Positions 44,241-52,483 of a stretch of 64,000 nucleotides of DNA are shown in pieces (within the stretch, counting starts at the first letter, position 1; the number at the start of each line of letters is the position of its first letter). A program made the position numbers and the translations under genes. The DNA is from Kitasatospora albolonga. GTDB lineage: Bacteria; Actinomycetota; Actinomycetes; Streptomycetales; Streptomycetaceae. The DNA lies in contig CP020563.1 of NCBI GenBank assembly GCA_002082585.1, forward strand, positions 4,706,001 to 4,770,000, read 5' to 3'. The notes under the pieces are model-generated. The model was not told the DNA's origin. It worked only from the letters and a program-made list of their open reading frames with translations, and did no database searches.

Positions 44241-44363
44241 GGACAGCAAGGCTCGCGCCCCCGGGGTAACTCCACGCTGTGCCGTCTTCAACGCTCGGTG
44301 ACGTAAAGGTGAATTACGGGGGTGTGCGCGGGCCCGCAGGAGGGGAACGTACGATCGACGACC

Positions 44364-44861
44364 GTGCAGCAAGGTTCGGAGAAGTCTTCCCGTCACGGCC
44401 GTCGCTCCTCCACCATGGGCGTCATGCCGCTCACTGACATGCCGTGGTGGCGCTGGCGCACCAACGTGCGCTCGGCGCTGCACATGCTCTCCGACCCCGT
44501 CTTCCACCACGAGTACTGGCTCGCCGGCCGGGAGGGGTACGGGGACGTCACCGACGCCGTGTACCGCCTGGTCGAGGACACCTGGCTCGACAACTGGTCC
44601 GCCGAGAAGTACGTCGGCACCATATTCAGGGACTCCGCCGAGGCCGCCGCCGTCGACACCGCCGCGCTGCGCGTCCTGCGGATCATGCACCAGGTCGGCG
44701 CGGACGCCCCCGTCTCCGCCTATCTGGAGCACCACGGCTGGCCGGAGGCGGTCCGGGCGGCCCGCGAGGCGCATGTGATGCTCGCCACCAACGACGCCGA
44801 GGACCCGGACGTCCCGCCGCGCTCCCTGGACGTCATCCGGATCATGACCAGGGCCGCGTGA
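44364..44861 (+). CDS. Conserved hypothetical protein
   Basis: About 165 residues from GTG (VQQGSEKSS); ATG codons at 44415 and 44424 (MGVMPLTDM, MPLTDMPWW) are alternatives, and the conserved part starts at MPLTDMPWWRWR. It is a helical, soluble, Trp-rich sequence (NVRSALHMLSDPVFHHEYWLAG, DVTDAVYRLVEDTWLDNWSAEKYVGTIF). The pattern YRLVEDTWLDNW followed by LRVLRIMHQVGADAPVSAYL is familiar from SCO4442-like Streptomyces proteins of unknown function. It lies just before purU and may share a transcript with it. Confidence 0.7.
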   Translation: MQQGSEKSSRHGRRSSTMGVMPLTDMPWWRWRTNVRSALHMLSDPVFHHEYWLAGREGYGDVTDAVYRLVEDTWLDNWSAEKYVGTIFRDSAEAAAVDTAALRVLRIMHQVGADAPVSAYLEHHGWPEAVRAAREAHVMLATNDAEDPDVPPRSLDVIRIMTRAA

Positions 44862-44993
44862 CGACCGGGGCCGCAGCGTGAGCAGGGCCGCCTGACGACC
44901 CGGGCCGCGCGGTGATCCGGGGCCGTGCGACGACCCGGGCCGCATGCTGAGCAGGGACCGCCCGGCATCCGGCCGCTGTGGCACCCTACGGGG

Positions 44994-45893
44994 ATGACCG
45001 CACCGCAGCCCGCCGCCGCCCTGGCCGCCTCGGACACCGACCTTCCCGAGCAGTACGTCCTCACGCTCTCCTGCCCCGACAAACAGGGCATCGTGCACGC
45101 CGTCTCCAGCTATCTCTTCATGACCGGCTGCAACATCGAGGACAGTCAGCAGTTCGGGGACCACGACACCGGTCTCTTTTTCATGCGCGTCCACTTCTCG
45201 GCGGAGTCCACGGTGACCGTGGACAAGCTGCGCGCCAGCTTCGCCGCCATCGGTGAGGCTTTCCGGATGGACTGGCAGATCCACCGGTCGGCGGAGCGGA
45301 TGCGGGTCGTGCTGATGGTCAGCAAGTTCGGCCACTGCCTCAACGACCTGCTGTTCCGTTCCCGTACGGGGGCGCTGCCCGTCGAGATCGCGGCCGTCGT
45401 CTCCAACCACACCGACTTCGCCGAGCTCACCGCCTCGTACGGCATCCCCTTCCGGCACCTCCCGGTGACCAAGGACAACAAGCCCGAGGCCGAGGCGCAG
45501 CTGCTGGAGCTGGTCCGCGAGGAGAACGTCGAGCTGGTCGTCCTCGCCCGTTACATGCAGGTCCTCTCGGACGACCTCTGCAAGCAGCTGAGCGGCCGGA
45601 TCATCAACATCCACCACTCGTTCCTGCCGAGCTTCAAGGGCGCCAAGCCCTACCACCAGGCGCACGCCCGGGGCGTGAAGCTGATCGGCGCCACCGCGCA
45701 CTACGTCACCGCCGACCTCGACGAGGGCCCGATCATCGAGCAGGAGGTCGAGCGCGTCGGCCACGACGTCACCCCGGACCAGCTCGTCGCGATCGGCCGG
45801 GACGTGGAGTGCCAGGCGCTGGCGCGTGCGGTGAAGTGGCACGCGGAGCGGCGCATCCTGCTCAACGGCCGCCGTACGGTGATCTTCAACTAG
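44994..45893 (+). CDS. purU: Formyltetrahydrofolate deformylase
   Basis: 299 residues, ATG after GGG. It hydrolyses 10-formyl-THF to THF and formate, supplying formate for PurT and balancing one-carbon pools. The N-terminal ACT domain (YVLTLSCPDKQGIVHAVSSYLF, GCNIEDSQQFGD) senses Met/Gly. The formyltransferase-fold catalytic part has MRVVLMVSKFGHCLNDLLFR, LARYMQVLSDDLCKQLSGRIINIHHSFLPSF and the catalytic block YVTADLDEGPIIEQEVERV. Asn/His/Asp in NIHHS and TADLDEG match the family active site. Cytoplasmic. The upstream conserved hypothetical gene is on the same strand. Confidence 0.95.
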   Translation: MTAPQPAAALAASDTDLPEQYVLTLSCPDKQGIVHAVSSYLFMTGCNIEDSQQFGDHDTGLFFMRVHFSAESTVTVDKLRASFAAIGEAFRMDWQIHRSAERMRVVLMVSKFGHCLNDLLFRSRTGALPVEIAAVVSNHTDFAELTASYGIPFRHLPVTKDNKPEAEAQLLELVREENVELVVLARYMQVLSDDLCKQLSGRIINIHHSFLPSFKGAKPYHQAHARGVKLIGATAHYVTADLDEGPIIEQEVERVGHDVTPDQLVAIGRDVECQALARAVKWHAERRILLNGRRTVIFN

Positions 45894-45909
45894 AGCTCGT
45901 ACGAGGGCA

Positions 45910-47502
45910 CTACAGACGGCTGAGCGAGGCCGACGCGAACAGGATGTCGCGGATGGCCTCGCGGTCGCCCTCCTGGCCCGCCGCCGCTTCCACCGGCGAG
46001 ATGTGGCCCGCGACCAGCTGGCAGAACTCCACCCCGTCCAGGGCCACCTGCGCCACCGCCCGCTCGCGCGAGCCGACGGCGGCCGGGGAGTCGAGCGGGA
46101 TGTACCAGTCACCGCCGCCGTGCCCCTCCACCTCCAGATGGACCGAGCGGCCCGGCTCTCCCGCTCCCACCAGGTCCTTCGCGGGTGCGGCGAGACCGGC
46201 CCGGCGGCGGGCCGCGAGGGTGGCCGGGAGCAGCCGGGCGGCCAGGTCGATCATCCGGTGCAGATGGGCGGCGGACGGCGGATCGTACGGGTAGGCCACC
46301 GCCTCCGCGATGTCCGTGCCGTGCACCCAGCACTCGAAGGCCCGGTCCAGCAGCGCGTCCTGGAGCGGCAGGGCGAACTCCCCGTACGAGACGGAGCGCT
46401 CCCCGGCGTGCCGTCCGGCCAGCGATGCCGTACGGATCAACTCGTGGGTCAGGTCCCGCCAGGGCTCACGGACGGCCCGGGTGGCGGGCGGGTGCGTGGC
46501 GGCCCAGTACGTCTCGGTGCGCCGGGTCGGCGAGAGCGGCACCCCGGCGCCACCACCGGCCGCCCCGGCCCCGTCGAGCGGGTCGTCCAGGCCGAGCGCG
46601 GCGGAGACCAGCCCGTCGACGGCCATCAGATGGCCGATCACCCCGGCCACCGTGGACCTGCGGCTGACCGCGCGCTCCTCCTCGAACCACCGCAGCTGCA
46701 CGGGCGCGTGCCAGTCGGCGTCCCCGATGTCCCGGAGCAGCGCGTCCAGCCGGGCGGTCTCGGCGTCGTACGGAGCGGCCCACTCCGGTACCGGGATACG
46801 GGCCGGGCGGCGCCCGAGACAGCCGTCCAGCACCCGGCTCCGCAGCCCCGGGTCGAGGTCCAGCGAACCGTCGGTGTGCAGCAGCCCCACCGCGTCCCGC
46901 AGCCGCAGCGCCTCGTCCGCACAGGGCGCGCACACGGTGAGGTGATCCTCCACGGCGGCGGTCTCCCCGGCCGAACAGGCGGAGAGCGCCCAGGCACCGA
47001 GGAGAGCCTTGAGCACCCGATGGGAGAGCTCCGGGGCGACGGCGGGCTCGCTGGTCATGGCGTGGGGCGGCGGTACGGGGTCGGCGGGACCGGTGACGTC
47101 GAGCGGGGCGGTGGCGTCTCCGGGCTCGTTGGCATCGAGCGGTGCGGGTGCGTCCCCGGGCTCGGCAGCGCCGAGCGGGGCGTCCGCAGGCCCGGTCTCG
47201 GCGCTGTCCGGTACGCCGTCCCCGGGCCTGGGCCCGGTCTCCGCGCCCTCCGGCCCGCCCTCGTCCACCGCACCCGCATCCACTCCCCGTACGACCCCGT
47301 CAGGAACCCCCTCAGGGACCCCACCAGGAACCCCCTGCTCCGGTACGGCTTCGTCCGGTGCGGGCTCTCCCGGCGGTGGCAGCACGGGCCGCTCCACCGA
47401 CTCCAGGTCGAGGTCGTCCACCGCGCCGCGCGGGCCCGGTATGCGGCGGGCGCCCCGCACCTCGTCGTCGCGCCGGCCGCCCTCGCGTCCGTCGCTGCTC
47501 AT
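45910..47502 (-). CDS. Anti-sigma-like protein with ZAS motif and maleylpyruvate-isomerase (DinB-like) domain
   Basis: 530 residues. Residues 1-150 are an acidic Pro/Gly/Ala linker with quasi-repeats (PGDAPAPLDANEPGD, ATAPLDVTGPAD). Near residues 160-200 is a zinc anti-sigma motif H-x3-C-x2-C (VEDHLTVCAPCADE). The last 300 residues match the mycothiol-dependent maleylpyruvate isomerase / DinB-like domain (LDALLRDIGDADWHAPV, VAGVIGHLMAVDGLVSAALG, ECWVHGTDIAEAVAYPYDP). The ATG overlaps the stop of the sigma factor gene (ATGA). It therefore most likely sequesters that sigma factor, with Zn/thiol chemistry as the switch; the DinB-like half is an unusual extra sensing or enzymatic part. No membrane segment was seen. 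Confidence 0.82.
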   Translation of the reverse strand: MSSDGREGGRRDDEVRGARRIPGPRGAVDDLDLESVERPVLPPPGEPAPDEAVPEQGVPGGVPEGVPDGVVRGVDAGAVDEGGPEGAETGPRPGDGVPDSAETGPADAPLGAAEPGDAPAPLDANEPGDATAPLDVTGPADPVPPPHAMTSEPAVAPELSHRVLKALLGAWALSACSAGETAAVEDHLTVCAPCADEALRLRDAVGLLHTDGSLDLDPGLRSRVLDGCLGRRPARIPVPEWAAPYDAETARLDALLRDIGDADWHAPVQLRWFEEERAVSRRSTVAGVIGHLMAVDGLVSAALGLDDPLDGAGAAGGGAGVPLSPTRRTETYWAATHPPATRAVREPWRDLTHELIRTASLAGRHAGERSVSYGEFALPLQDALLDRAFECWVHGTDIAEAVAYPYDPPSAAHLHRMIDLAARLLPATLAARRRAGLAAPAKDLVGAGEPGRSVHLEVEGHGGGDWYIPLDSPAAVGSRERAVAQVALDGVEFCQLVAGHISPVEAAAGQEGDREAIRDILFASASLSRL

Positions 47503-48092
47503 GGGGTGTGCCCGTAACCGGGCGGTGGGGACCCCTGGGGCGAGCGGGGTCCCGCGGTGGACAGGAGCTGGAGCCCCAGCCGGAGCCGGCGGCGGGCCTC
47601 GTCCTCGGTGACCCCGAGGTCGGCCGCGGTCTGCCGGTAGTCCCGGCGCTGGGTGTACGCCAGCTCCAGCGCCCGCCGCAGGGAGGCGGGCATCGAGGAG
47701 ACGATGTAGTCGGCGCGGGCCGCCGCCGTGGCGCTGCGCACCCGGCGCTCCAGCTCCTCCGGGTCCGGCACGGCACCCTCGCCGTGCTCCGCCGCGTAGG
47801 ACACGGCGACGGCCCGCCGCAGCCGCCGTACGGACCGGTCGTGGGTGAGCCGGGCCACCCAGGACCGCATCGAGCCCTGCTTCGGGTCGTACGCCTCCGG
47901 GTTCTCCCAGACCTGGGCGAAGACCTCGCGGGTCACCAGGTCGGCGGCGTCCTCGTCGTCGAGCATCCGGTACGCCTGGCTGTGGACCAGCGAGGCGAAC
48001 CGGTCGTACAGCTCACCGAGCGCCGCCGCCTCGCCGCGGGCCAGCCTCTGCTGCATCCTGCGGTCCCAGCGGGGCGGTGCGTCCTTCGCCAT
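47499..48092 (-). CDS. ECF-type sigma factor
   Basis: 197 residues from ATG (MAKDAPPRWDRR), with GGGGG before it. Region 2 covers LGELYDRFASLVHSQAYRMLDDEDAADLVTREVFAQVW. Region 4 covers LRRALELAYTQRRDYRQTAADLGVTEDEARRRLRLGL with the HTH at YRQTAADLGVTEDEA. The protein ends in a Pro-rich tail. It is coupled to the anti-sigma gene by an ATGA overlap. It directs RNA polymerase to an unknown regulon. Confidence 0.92.
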   Translation of the reverse strand: MAKDAPPRWDRRMQQRLARGEAAALGELYDRFASLVHSQAYRMLDDEDAADLVTREVFAQVWENPEAYDPKQGSMRSWVARLTHDRSVRRLRRAVAVSYAAEHGEGAVPDPEELERRVRSATAAARADYIVSSMPASLRRALELAYTQRRDYRQTAADLGVTEDEARRRLRLGLQLLSTAGPRSPQGSPPPGYGHTP

Positions 48093-48479
48093 GAAACCCC
48101 CAGCCCCAAGCCCCAGCCCCGGCACCGGTGCCCCGGCTCCGTGATGGATCGTGATCCAGCCTCTGCCCTCGTTGTCCGAATGTAGTCCGCCGCGCGGTCC
48201 GCGCACCTGCCTTTGCCGCAACTGTCCGGTGTAAGGACGAGGGTGGGGCGGCGGTGAGGACGACGGTGAGGGCGGCCGGGGCCCGGCAATTCATTTCGGC
48301 CACTCTCGCCGCCCCGGCGGCCCTGAGCAGGGGAAACCGGCCGAAGTGATCATTTCCACCGGAAACCCCCTGGGCCCGGGAGGGTGGGTCGGTGTTTCAT
48401 GGATGCGCGGTTGGGCAGCCGCGAGGAGGAACGGAAACTTCCGGATTGCCGGAAGCCCCGGAACGAGAGGTCCAGTCGC

Positions 48480-48854
48480 GTGGCGCTGAAGGTGGACGAG
48501 ACCGAGCAGGGCGACTGGACCGTGCTGCGCATACGCGGTGAACTCGATCTCGTGAGCTCACCCGTCGTGCGTCAGTCCGTCCACGACGCGGTGGCGGAGG
48601 GGCAGCACGACGTGGTGCTCGACCTGTCCGACGTCTTCTTCTGCGATTCCAGCGGGGTGGGCGTACTGATCGCCTCGCGCCGCCTGATGAAGTCCTGCGG
48701 CGGCCGACTGCGGCTGATCCTCCCGGCCCGGGGCGCGGAGGACGGCTCGCACGTCAACAAGGTGCTGGGAGCGCTGGGCGTGCGCCGGCTCTTCGACGTC
48801 TACCCGGACACGCTGTCGGCCACCGACGAGGAGTGCAGGCCGCTGAGCGCCTGA
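48480..48854 (+). CDS. STAS-domain anti-sigma factor antagonist
   Basis: 124 residues from GTG (VALKVDETEQG), GAGAGG about 8 nt upstream; an ATG 27 codons earlier is possible. The STAS fold is complete: DWTVLRIRGELDLVSSPVVRQSV, VVLDLSDVFFCDSSGVGVLIA with the conserved serine in CDSSGVG, then RLRLILPARGAED and VLGALGVRRLFDVYPD. Antagonists of this class bind HATPase anti-sigma kinases and are switched by phosphorylation of that Ser. No partner gene is adjacent, though an HATPase protein occurs further on at 59.3 kb. Confidence 0.87.
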   Translation: MALKVDETEQGDWTVLRIRGELDLVSSPVVRQSVHDAVAEGQHDVVLDLSDVFFCDSSGVGVLIASRRLMKSCGGRLRLILPARGAEDGSHVNKVLGALGVRRLFDVYPDTLSATDEECRPLSA

Positions 48855-48904
48855 CCTCCACCGGCCGGCCGCCGGGCCGGGACAGGCGGTGCCTCTCCCG
48901 GCTG

Positions 48905-49579
48905 TCAGCCGTACTCCGGTCTGCCCGCCGCGAGCTGGTCCGCCACCGCCCGGAGCCAGCTCTCCGCGGTGAACGGGGCCGGGGGCTCGACCTCCATGCC
49001 CAGTTCGCTCACGGCGACGACGTAGTCGTCGTCCTCCAGCCCCAGCGCCAGCAGTTCGTTGATCTCGCCGACCAACCGCGCGGTCAGGTGAGGGTCGGCC
49101 CCCGCTCGGTAGTCGCGGATCGCGGCGTCGTGGTCCGCGAACTCGTCGGGCATGTCCTGCGAGAACCAACCGCCGAGGAACTGCCCCAGCTCTCCGAAGC
49201 GGGCGTGCCACTCCCAGTGGGTCTGCGGCGTGGCCGGGGGCGGTACCTCTCCGGACTCGATGCTGTGCTTGATGTGGTCGGCCATCTCGGACAGCCAGCT
49301 CTGCGTCCGAGACTCGGGGAGTCCGAGGTCGGGCACCGCGTAGAACTCACCGAGCCGCAGCCGGAGGCGGCCCGGCGGGTTCCGTGCGTACTCACGCAGT
49401 TGCTGTTCGGCCACGGAGAGGGCCCACGGCCTGGTGTGCCAGGTGTGCCGGAGGTACGCCTGGAGGGCGGGTGGCACGGTGTCCGTCTCCGGGCTCTCGG
49501 CGTCCTGTCCGGCGAAGGCTGCGACGACGACGTCGAGTTCGCCGTACCGGCGGTCGAACTCCAGCGGCTTCATGGACAC
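48905..49579 (-). CDS. CdiI-type immunity protein (contact-dependent growth inhibition)
   Basis: 224 residues from GTG (VSMKPLEFDRRYG), GAAGG about 7 nt upstream. The protein opens with YGELDVVVAAFAGQDA and has PPALQAYLRHTWHTRPWALSVAEQQLREYARNP. The later FLGGWFSQDMPDEFADHDAAIRDY and EINELLALGLEDDDYVVAVSELG are, as I recall, the hallmarks of Streptomyces contact-dependent growth inhibition immunity proteins. It is the last gene of the minus-strand toxin operon, 10 bp after the orphan RNase A-like cassette, which it presumably neutralised. Cytoplasmic. Confidence 0.72.
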   Translation of the reverse strand: MSMKPLEFDRRYGELDVVVAAFAGQDAESPETDTVPPALQAYLRHTWHTRPWALSVAEQQLREYARNPPGRLRLRLGEFYAVPDLGLPESRTQSWLSEMADHIKHSIESGEVPPPATPQTHWEWHARFGELGQFLGGWFSQDMPDEFADHDAAIRDYRAGADPHLTARLVGEINELLALGLEDDDYVVAVSELGMEVEPPAPFTAESWLRAVADQLAAGRPEYG

Positions 49580-49589
49580 TGCGGCACCT

Positions 49590-49889
49590 TCACAGGTAGA
49601 TCGGGTAAGTGGCGTGCACAACGAAACCGTGCGGGCTCGAAGCCTCGCGTCTCAGTGTCACCCGTGCGGCCCGCACGTCCACGGGCTCACGTCCGGCGAA
49701 CATCATCGCCTGCAGCAGCACACGGCCGACGGGTTCTTCCCGGGACGGCCAGGCGGCCTCGATGGTGAGCCTCGGGCGCGTGCCCTGGGCCAGCCAGCGG
49801 TGTACGGCCTGCTCATTGCGCGTGACGACCTGTTGCGTACACCACTGCGCGGTCGCGTGGTCGGGATAGGTGGCGGAACGGGTACGCAC
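49590..49889 (-). CDS. Orphan RNase A-like toxin cassette (CdiA-CT type), N-terminally truncated
   Basis: 99 residues from GTG, GAGGA 7 nt upstream. The segment ATYPDHATAQWCTQQVVTRNEQAVHRWLAQGTRPRLTIEA, then VGRVLLQAMMFAG and ARVTLRREASSPHGFVVHATYP, aligns with the C-terminal three quarters of the bacterial RNase A-like toxin fold seen in the neighbour at 50487. It lacks the initial H-x4-HVGKTDEQL segment with the catalytic His. I infer an orphan cassette left after replacement of the toxin tip. Whether it is translated is uncertain; if so it should be inactive without the missing strand. Confidence 0.65.
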   Translation of the reverse strand: MRTRSATYPDHATAQWCTQQVVTRNEQAVHRWLAQGTRPRLTIEAAWPSREEPVGRVLLQAMMFAGREPVDVRAARVTLRREASSPHGFVVHATYPIYL

Positions 49890-49898
49890 GAATAATCC

Positions 49899-50456
49899 TC
49901 AATCGATGGTGAAGCCCCAGAAGACACCGACTTCCGTGGCGGAGAGAGCGATGACACCGCAATCCATGACGTGCTCGGTGAATCCTTCGTACGTTCCCTC
50001 CCGGCGGAACATGTCGGCGTGCGGATCATTCCGTGCCGACACCGCATTGGTGAAGAACAGGGAATCTTCTCCGAACCGGTCCAGGACCCCGCGCGCATGA
50101 GACATCAATTCAGCTTCCCGGGCGGGGAAATCCGGGATCTCGTCCGTCTGGAACCATTCGCCCTGGAGGGTGACCACGATCTGCTCGGCCCCCCTTCGGG
50201 ACACCGGGAACACGCCGGTGAAATCGTTCGGCGTGACGGCGCCGAACGGGCCGTTCGGACCTGGGGCGTACGGGGCGCCGCCAGGAGCGGACACCTGCCG
50301 CGGCCAACCGCGTGGCTCCGCCGTCGCCAGCCGCATGACGTCGAGGGCGTCGCGCCGCCAGTCGTCGTGTCGCCGCGCGCCCACGGCCGCGAACATCCCT
50401 TCCCCGAAGAGGGCGCGCAGGGAACGGGTCCACGAAGCCTCGTCGATCCGCGTCAT
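49899..50456 (-). CDS. Candidate immunity protein for the RNase A-like toxin
   Basis: 185 residues from ATG (MTRIDEASWTRSL), GAGG 8 nt upstream. Soluble, no signal; a helical start (WTRSLRALFGEGMFAAVGARRHDDW) is followed by a Pro/Gly-rich middle, the segment GVFPVSRRGAEQIVVTLQGEWF and an acidic C-terminus (DCGVIALSATEVGVFWGF). No named immunity family was recognised. Position is the argument: it starts 30 bp after the toxin stop on the same strand, where the cognate immunity gene of polymorphic toxins is normally found. Confidence 0.6.
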   Translation of the reverse strand: MTRIDEASWTRSLRALFGEGMFAAVGARRHDDWRRDALDVMRLATAEPRGWPRQVSAPGGAPYAPGPNGPFGAVTPNDFTGVFPVSRRGAEQIVVTLQGEWFQTDEIPDFPAREAELMSHARGVLDRFGEDSLFFTNAVSARNDPHADMFRREGTYEGFTEHVMDCGVIALSATEVGVFWGFTID

Positions 50457-50486
50457 GTTCCGTACCTCGGTCTCCACAAGTGCGTA

Positions 50487-52166
50487 CTACGGGTGCTGGG
50501 TCTTGTCGGTGGGCATCGATGTGAGAACGACGAACGGAGGTGTGCTTCCGGGGTTGGGCCGCAGAACGACCCACACATTGGTCACGTCACGCGCGGCGCT
50601 GTCACCCCGGTCCCACGATCTTCCTACGGGGTCGTTCGTCGTCAGGAGGAGCGAGCGCGACGAATTGGGCCCGGGGTTGCCCGCGAGCCAACGGTCGATC
50701 TTCCTCTGATTGGACGGTTCGTCCAGAGCCGCCTGAGTGTATCGCTGCGCGTCCGCGAGGGTGTTGAACGTCGAGACGGCTTCGGGGCGAATTCCGGAAG
50801 GCCGGACGATCTGCTGATCCCTCAGCCGCTGTTCCAGCTGCTCATCCGTCTTGCCCACGTGCTTGTCCACCACATGGGCCCCGGCCATACCTTCCTGATT
50901 CGCGAGATCGAGCGGGTATTTGTGGTTGCTTTCGTCGTCGCCCGCCACGGTGTAGAGCGGATCGTCCTTGAAATCGGTCAGCGCGCGGGCGCCGAAGGAC
51001 TCCGCGCGTGCCGACTCCGCCTGGAACGTGGGGGCGCTGGTATACGCCTCGTCCAGGGCTGCGTGGAGTTTGTTGAGCTCGTCGACCTGACGGCGCACGC
51101 GGTTGTTGTACGCCTCGACCGCCGCGTTCATCGCCGCCTCGTCCACCTCGAGGGCGAAACCCTCCGCGAAACCCTTCCCTATGGTGAGGAGTCCTCTGCC
51201 GATGCTCTTGAGATCCTTCATGCCCAGGCCGTCACTGGTGTCGATGTGCGGCAGGGCCTTCATGACGGCTTCGTAGTAGAGCTTGCGGATATCGTCCCGG
51301 ACGTCCTTCGCGGCGATGGCCCACGCGCCCAGAGCGTCGCTCATGACGTCGCAGGTCCTGACCATCACGTCCATGACGGGGTGGCTGCCGGCCTGTCCCG
51401 GCTGCGCGGAGTCGTGTTTCCACTGGTAGCCCTCGCGGCTCTTGCCCCACGCGCTCGTCCCCCAGACAGCGCTGCAGAACTGCCGCATCGCCGCCGCCCA
51501 CTCACCGTTCGAGCGGTCGGTGTGGTTGTGCACGGCACTGCTGAGGTTGCCGTCCGTGGTGGTGACGACCATGCTCGCGGAGACCCAGGCCACGGACATG
51601 TTGTCCAGGCCCAGGTAGTCGGGCAGCGGCATGATCTCAGCCGCCTTGCCCATGCGGTAGGCGTCCTCCAGGAGAGGGCGGATGATCGCCAGGACACCGG
51701 CCTCCAACGCTTCCAGCGCCAGCTGGAACATGTCCTGGCTCTGGTCGATGTCCGCCCACTTGAGGTCCGTCACGGGCCCGTAGTCCGGCGGCTTGTCGAT
51801 CACGACCGGCGGCGGCTGCGTCCGGGCAGGGGCGCCGGAGGGGTCCGTGGCGGCGTCGGCGGTCGCGTAGTTGTTCGCCGTCACGGCGAAGCCGACCGCG
51901 GCGCCTCCGACGCTCGCCACCGACCTGGCCCACACCTCGATGAAGCGGTCGCCCACCTTCTTGTAGGCGGTGCTGAACTCCCATGCGGCAGTCCCGTACC
52001 CCCCGCAGTCCGGGTACCGGCCGAGCTCGCCCAGGAGCTGGTTGGCCCCCCTGTTCAGCCCGTCCTGGAGGTGCGCCACGTAGCCCGCGAGCGTGTGGAG
52101 GGCCATCGGGGTCACGTCGATGTCCCCGCCGCTCTTCACGGGAGGCGGGGGAGGGGGCATGCTCAT
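50487..52166 (-). CDS. Polymorphic toxin with C-terminal RNase A-like (CdiA-CT) domain, T7SS-type
   Basis: 559 residues from ATG; the start shares a base with the stop of the WXG100 gene before it (TGATG), so translation is coupled. After a Pro-rich start (MSMPPPPPPVKSG) residues about 15-380 are long helices (TPMALHTLAGYVAHLQDGLNR, AWEFSTAYKKVGDRFIEVWA) typical of WXG/LXG-like delivery regions. Residues about 431-559 match the bacterial RNase A-like toxin: AHVVDKHVGKTDEQLEQRL with its N-terminal His pair, TFNTLADAQRYTQAAL, IDRWLAG and VWVVLRPNP. It probably cleaves RNA in target cells after export with its WXG100 partners. No signal peptide is present, consistent with type VII export. Confidence 0.82.
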   Translation of the reverse strand: MSMPPPPPPVKSGGDIDVTPMALHTLAGYVAHLQDGLNRGANQLLGELGRYPDCGGYGTAAWEFSTAYKKVGDRFIEVWARSVASVGGAAVGFAVTANNYATADAATDPSGAPARTQPPPVVIDKPPDYGPVTDLKWADIDQSQDMFQLALEALEAGVLAIIRPLLEDAYRMGKAAEIMPLPDYLGLDNMSVAWVSASMVVTTTDGNLSSAVHNHTDRSNGEWAAAMRQFCSAVWGTSAWGKSREGYQWKHDSAQPGQAGSHPVMDVMVRTCDVMSDALGAWAIAAKDVRDDIRKLYYEAVMKALPHIDTSDGLGMKDLKSIGRGLLTIGKGFAEGFALEVDEAAMNAAVEAYNNRVRRQVDELNKLHAALDEAYTSAPTFQAESARAESFGARALTDFKDDPLYTVAGDDESNHKYPLDLANQEGMAGAHVVDKHVGKTDEQLEQRLRDQQIVRPSGIRPEAVSTFNTLADAQRYTQAALDEPSNQRKIDRWLAGNPGPNSSRSLLLTTNDPVGRSWDRGDSAARDVTNVWVVLRPNPGSTPPFVVLTSMPTDKTQHP

Positions 52167-52471
52167 CAGCCCGCGCCCCATCCCCGGAGCACCGCGGCAT
52201 GGGCCGCCACGTAGTTGGTCTGCCCGTTGGTGACCACGCCGTGGAGCCACGCCTGTGTCTCCTGGAGCCCGCGAGCGGCTCTGTCCCACTCGTCGAGCTT
52301 GTCGATGAACGCCTCGCGCGCCTCCCCCTCCCAGGTGAGGACGACCTTCTCCACGCGGTCGTGCATGGTGTCGACGTTCTCGTTGAGCTCCTTGAGGATC
52401 GTCTCCAACTGGCCGGAGAGCAGGCGCAGCGCGGCGAAATCCACCGCGATGCTGTAGTCGCTGTCTGCCAT
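52166..52471 (-). CDS. WXG100 (ESAT-6-like) protein
   Basis: 101 residues from ATG. Two helices joined by the WxG turn WEGEA (LRLLSGQLETILKELNENVDTMHDRVEKVVLTWEGEAREAFIDKLDEW), the standard ESAT-6/WXG100 hairpin of about 100 residues. It is probably co-exported with the toxin by a type VII system. It overlaps the toxin start by one base. Confidence 0.85.
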   Translation of the reverse strand: MADSDYSIAVDFAALRLLSGQLETILKELNENVDTMHDRVEKVVLTWEGEAREAFIDKLDEWDRAARGLQETQAWLHGVVTNGQTNYVAAHAAVLRGWGAG

Positions 52472-52483
52472 GCGATGTCCTCG

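Noticed and set aside
42960..46112. A 1050-codon minus-strand frame
   Set aside because: The part above 44240 is antisense to the purU and conserved hypothetical genes and lacks any domain; the lipoprotein start with signal and lipobox is at 44240.
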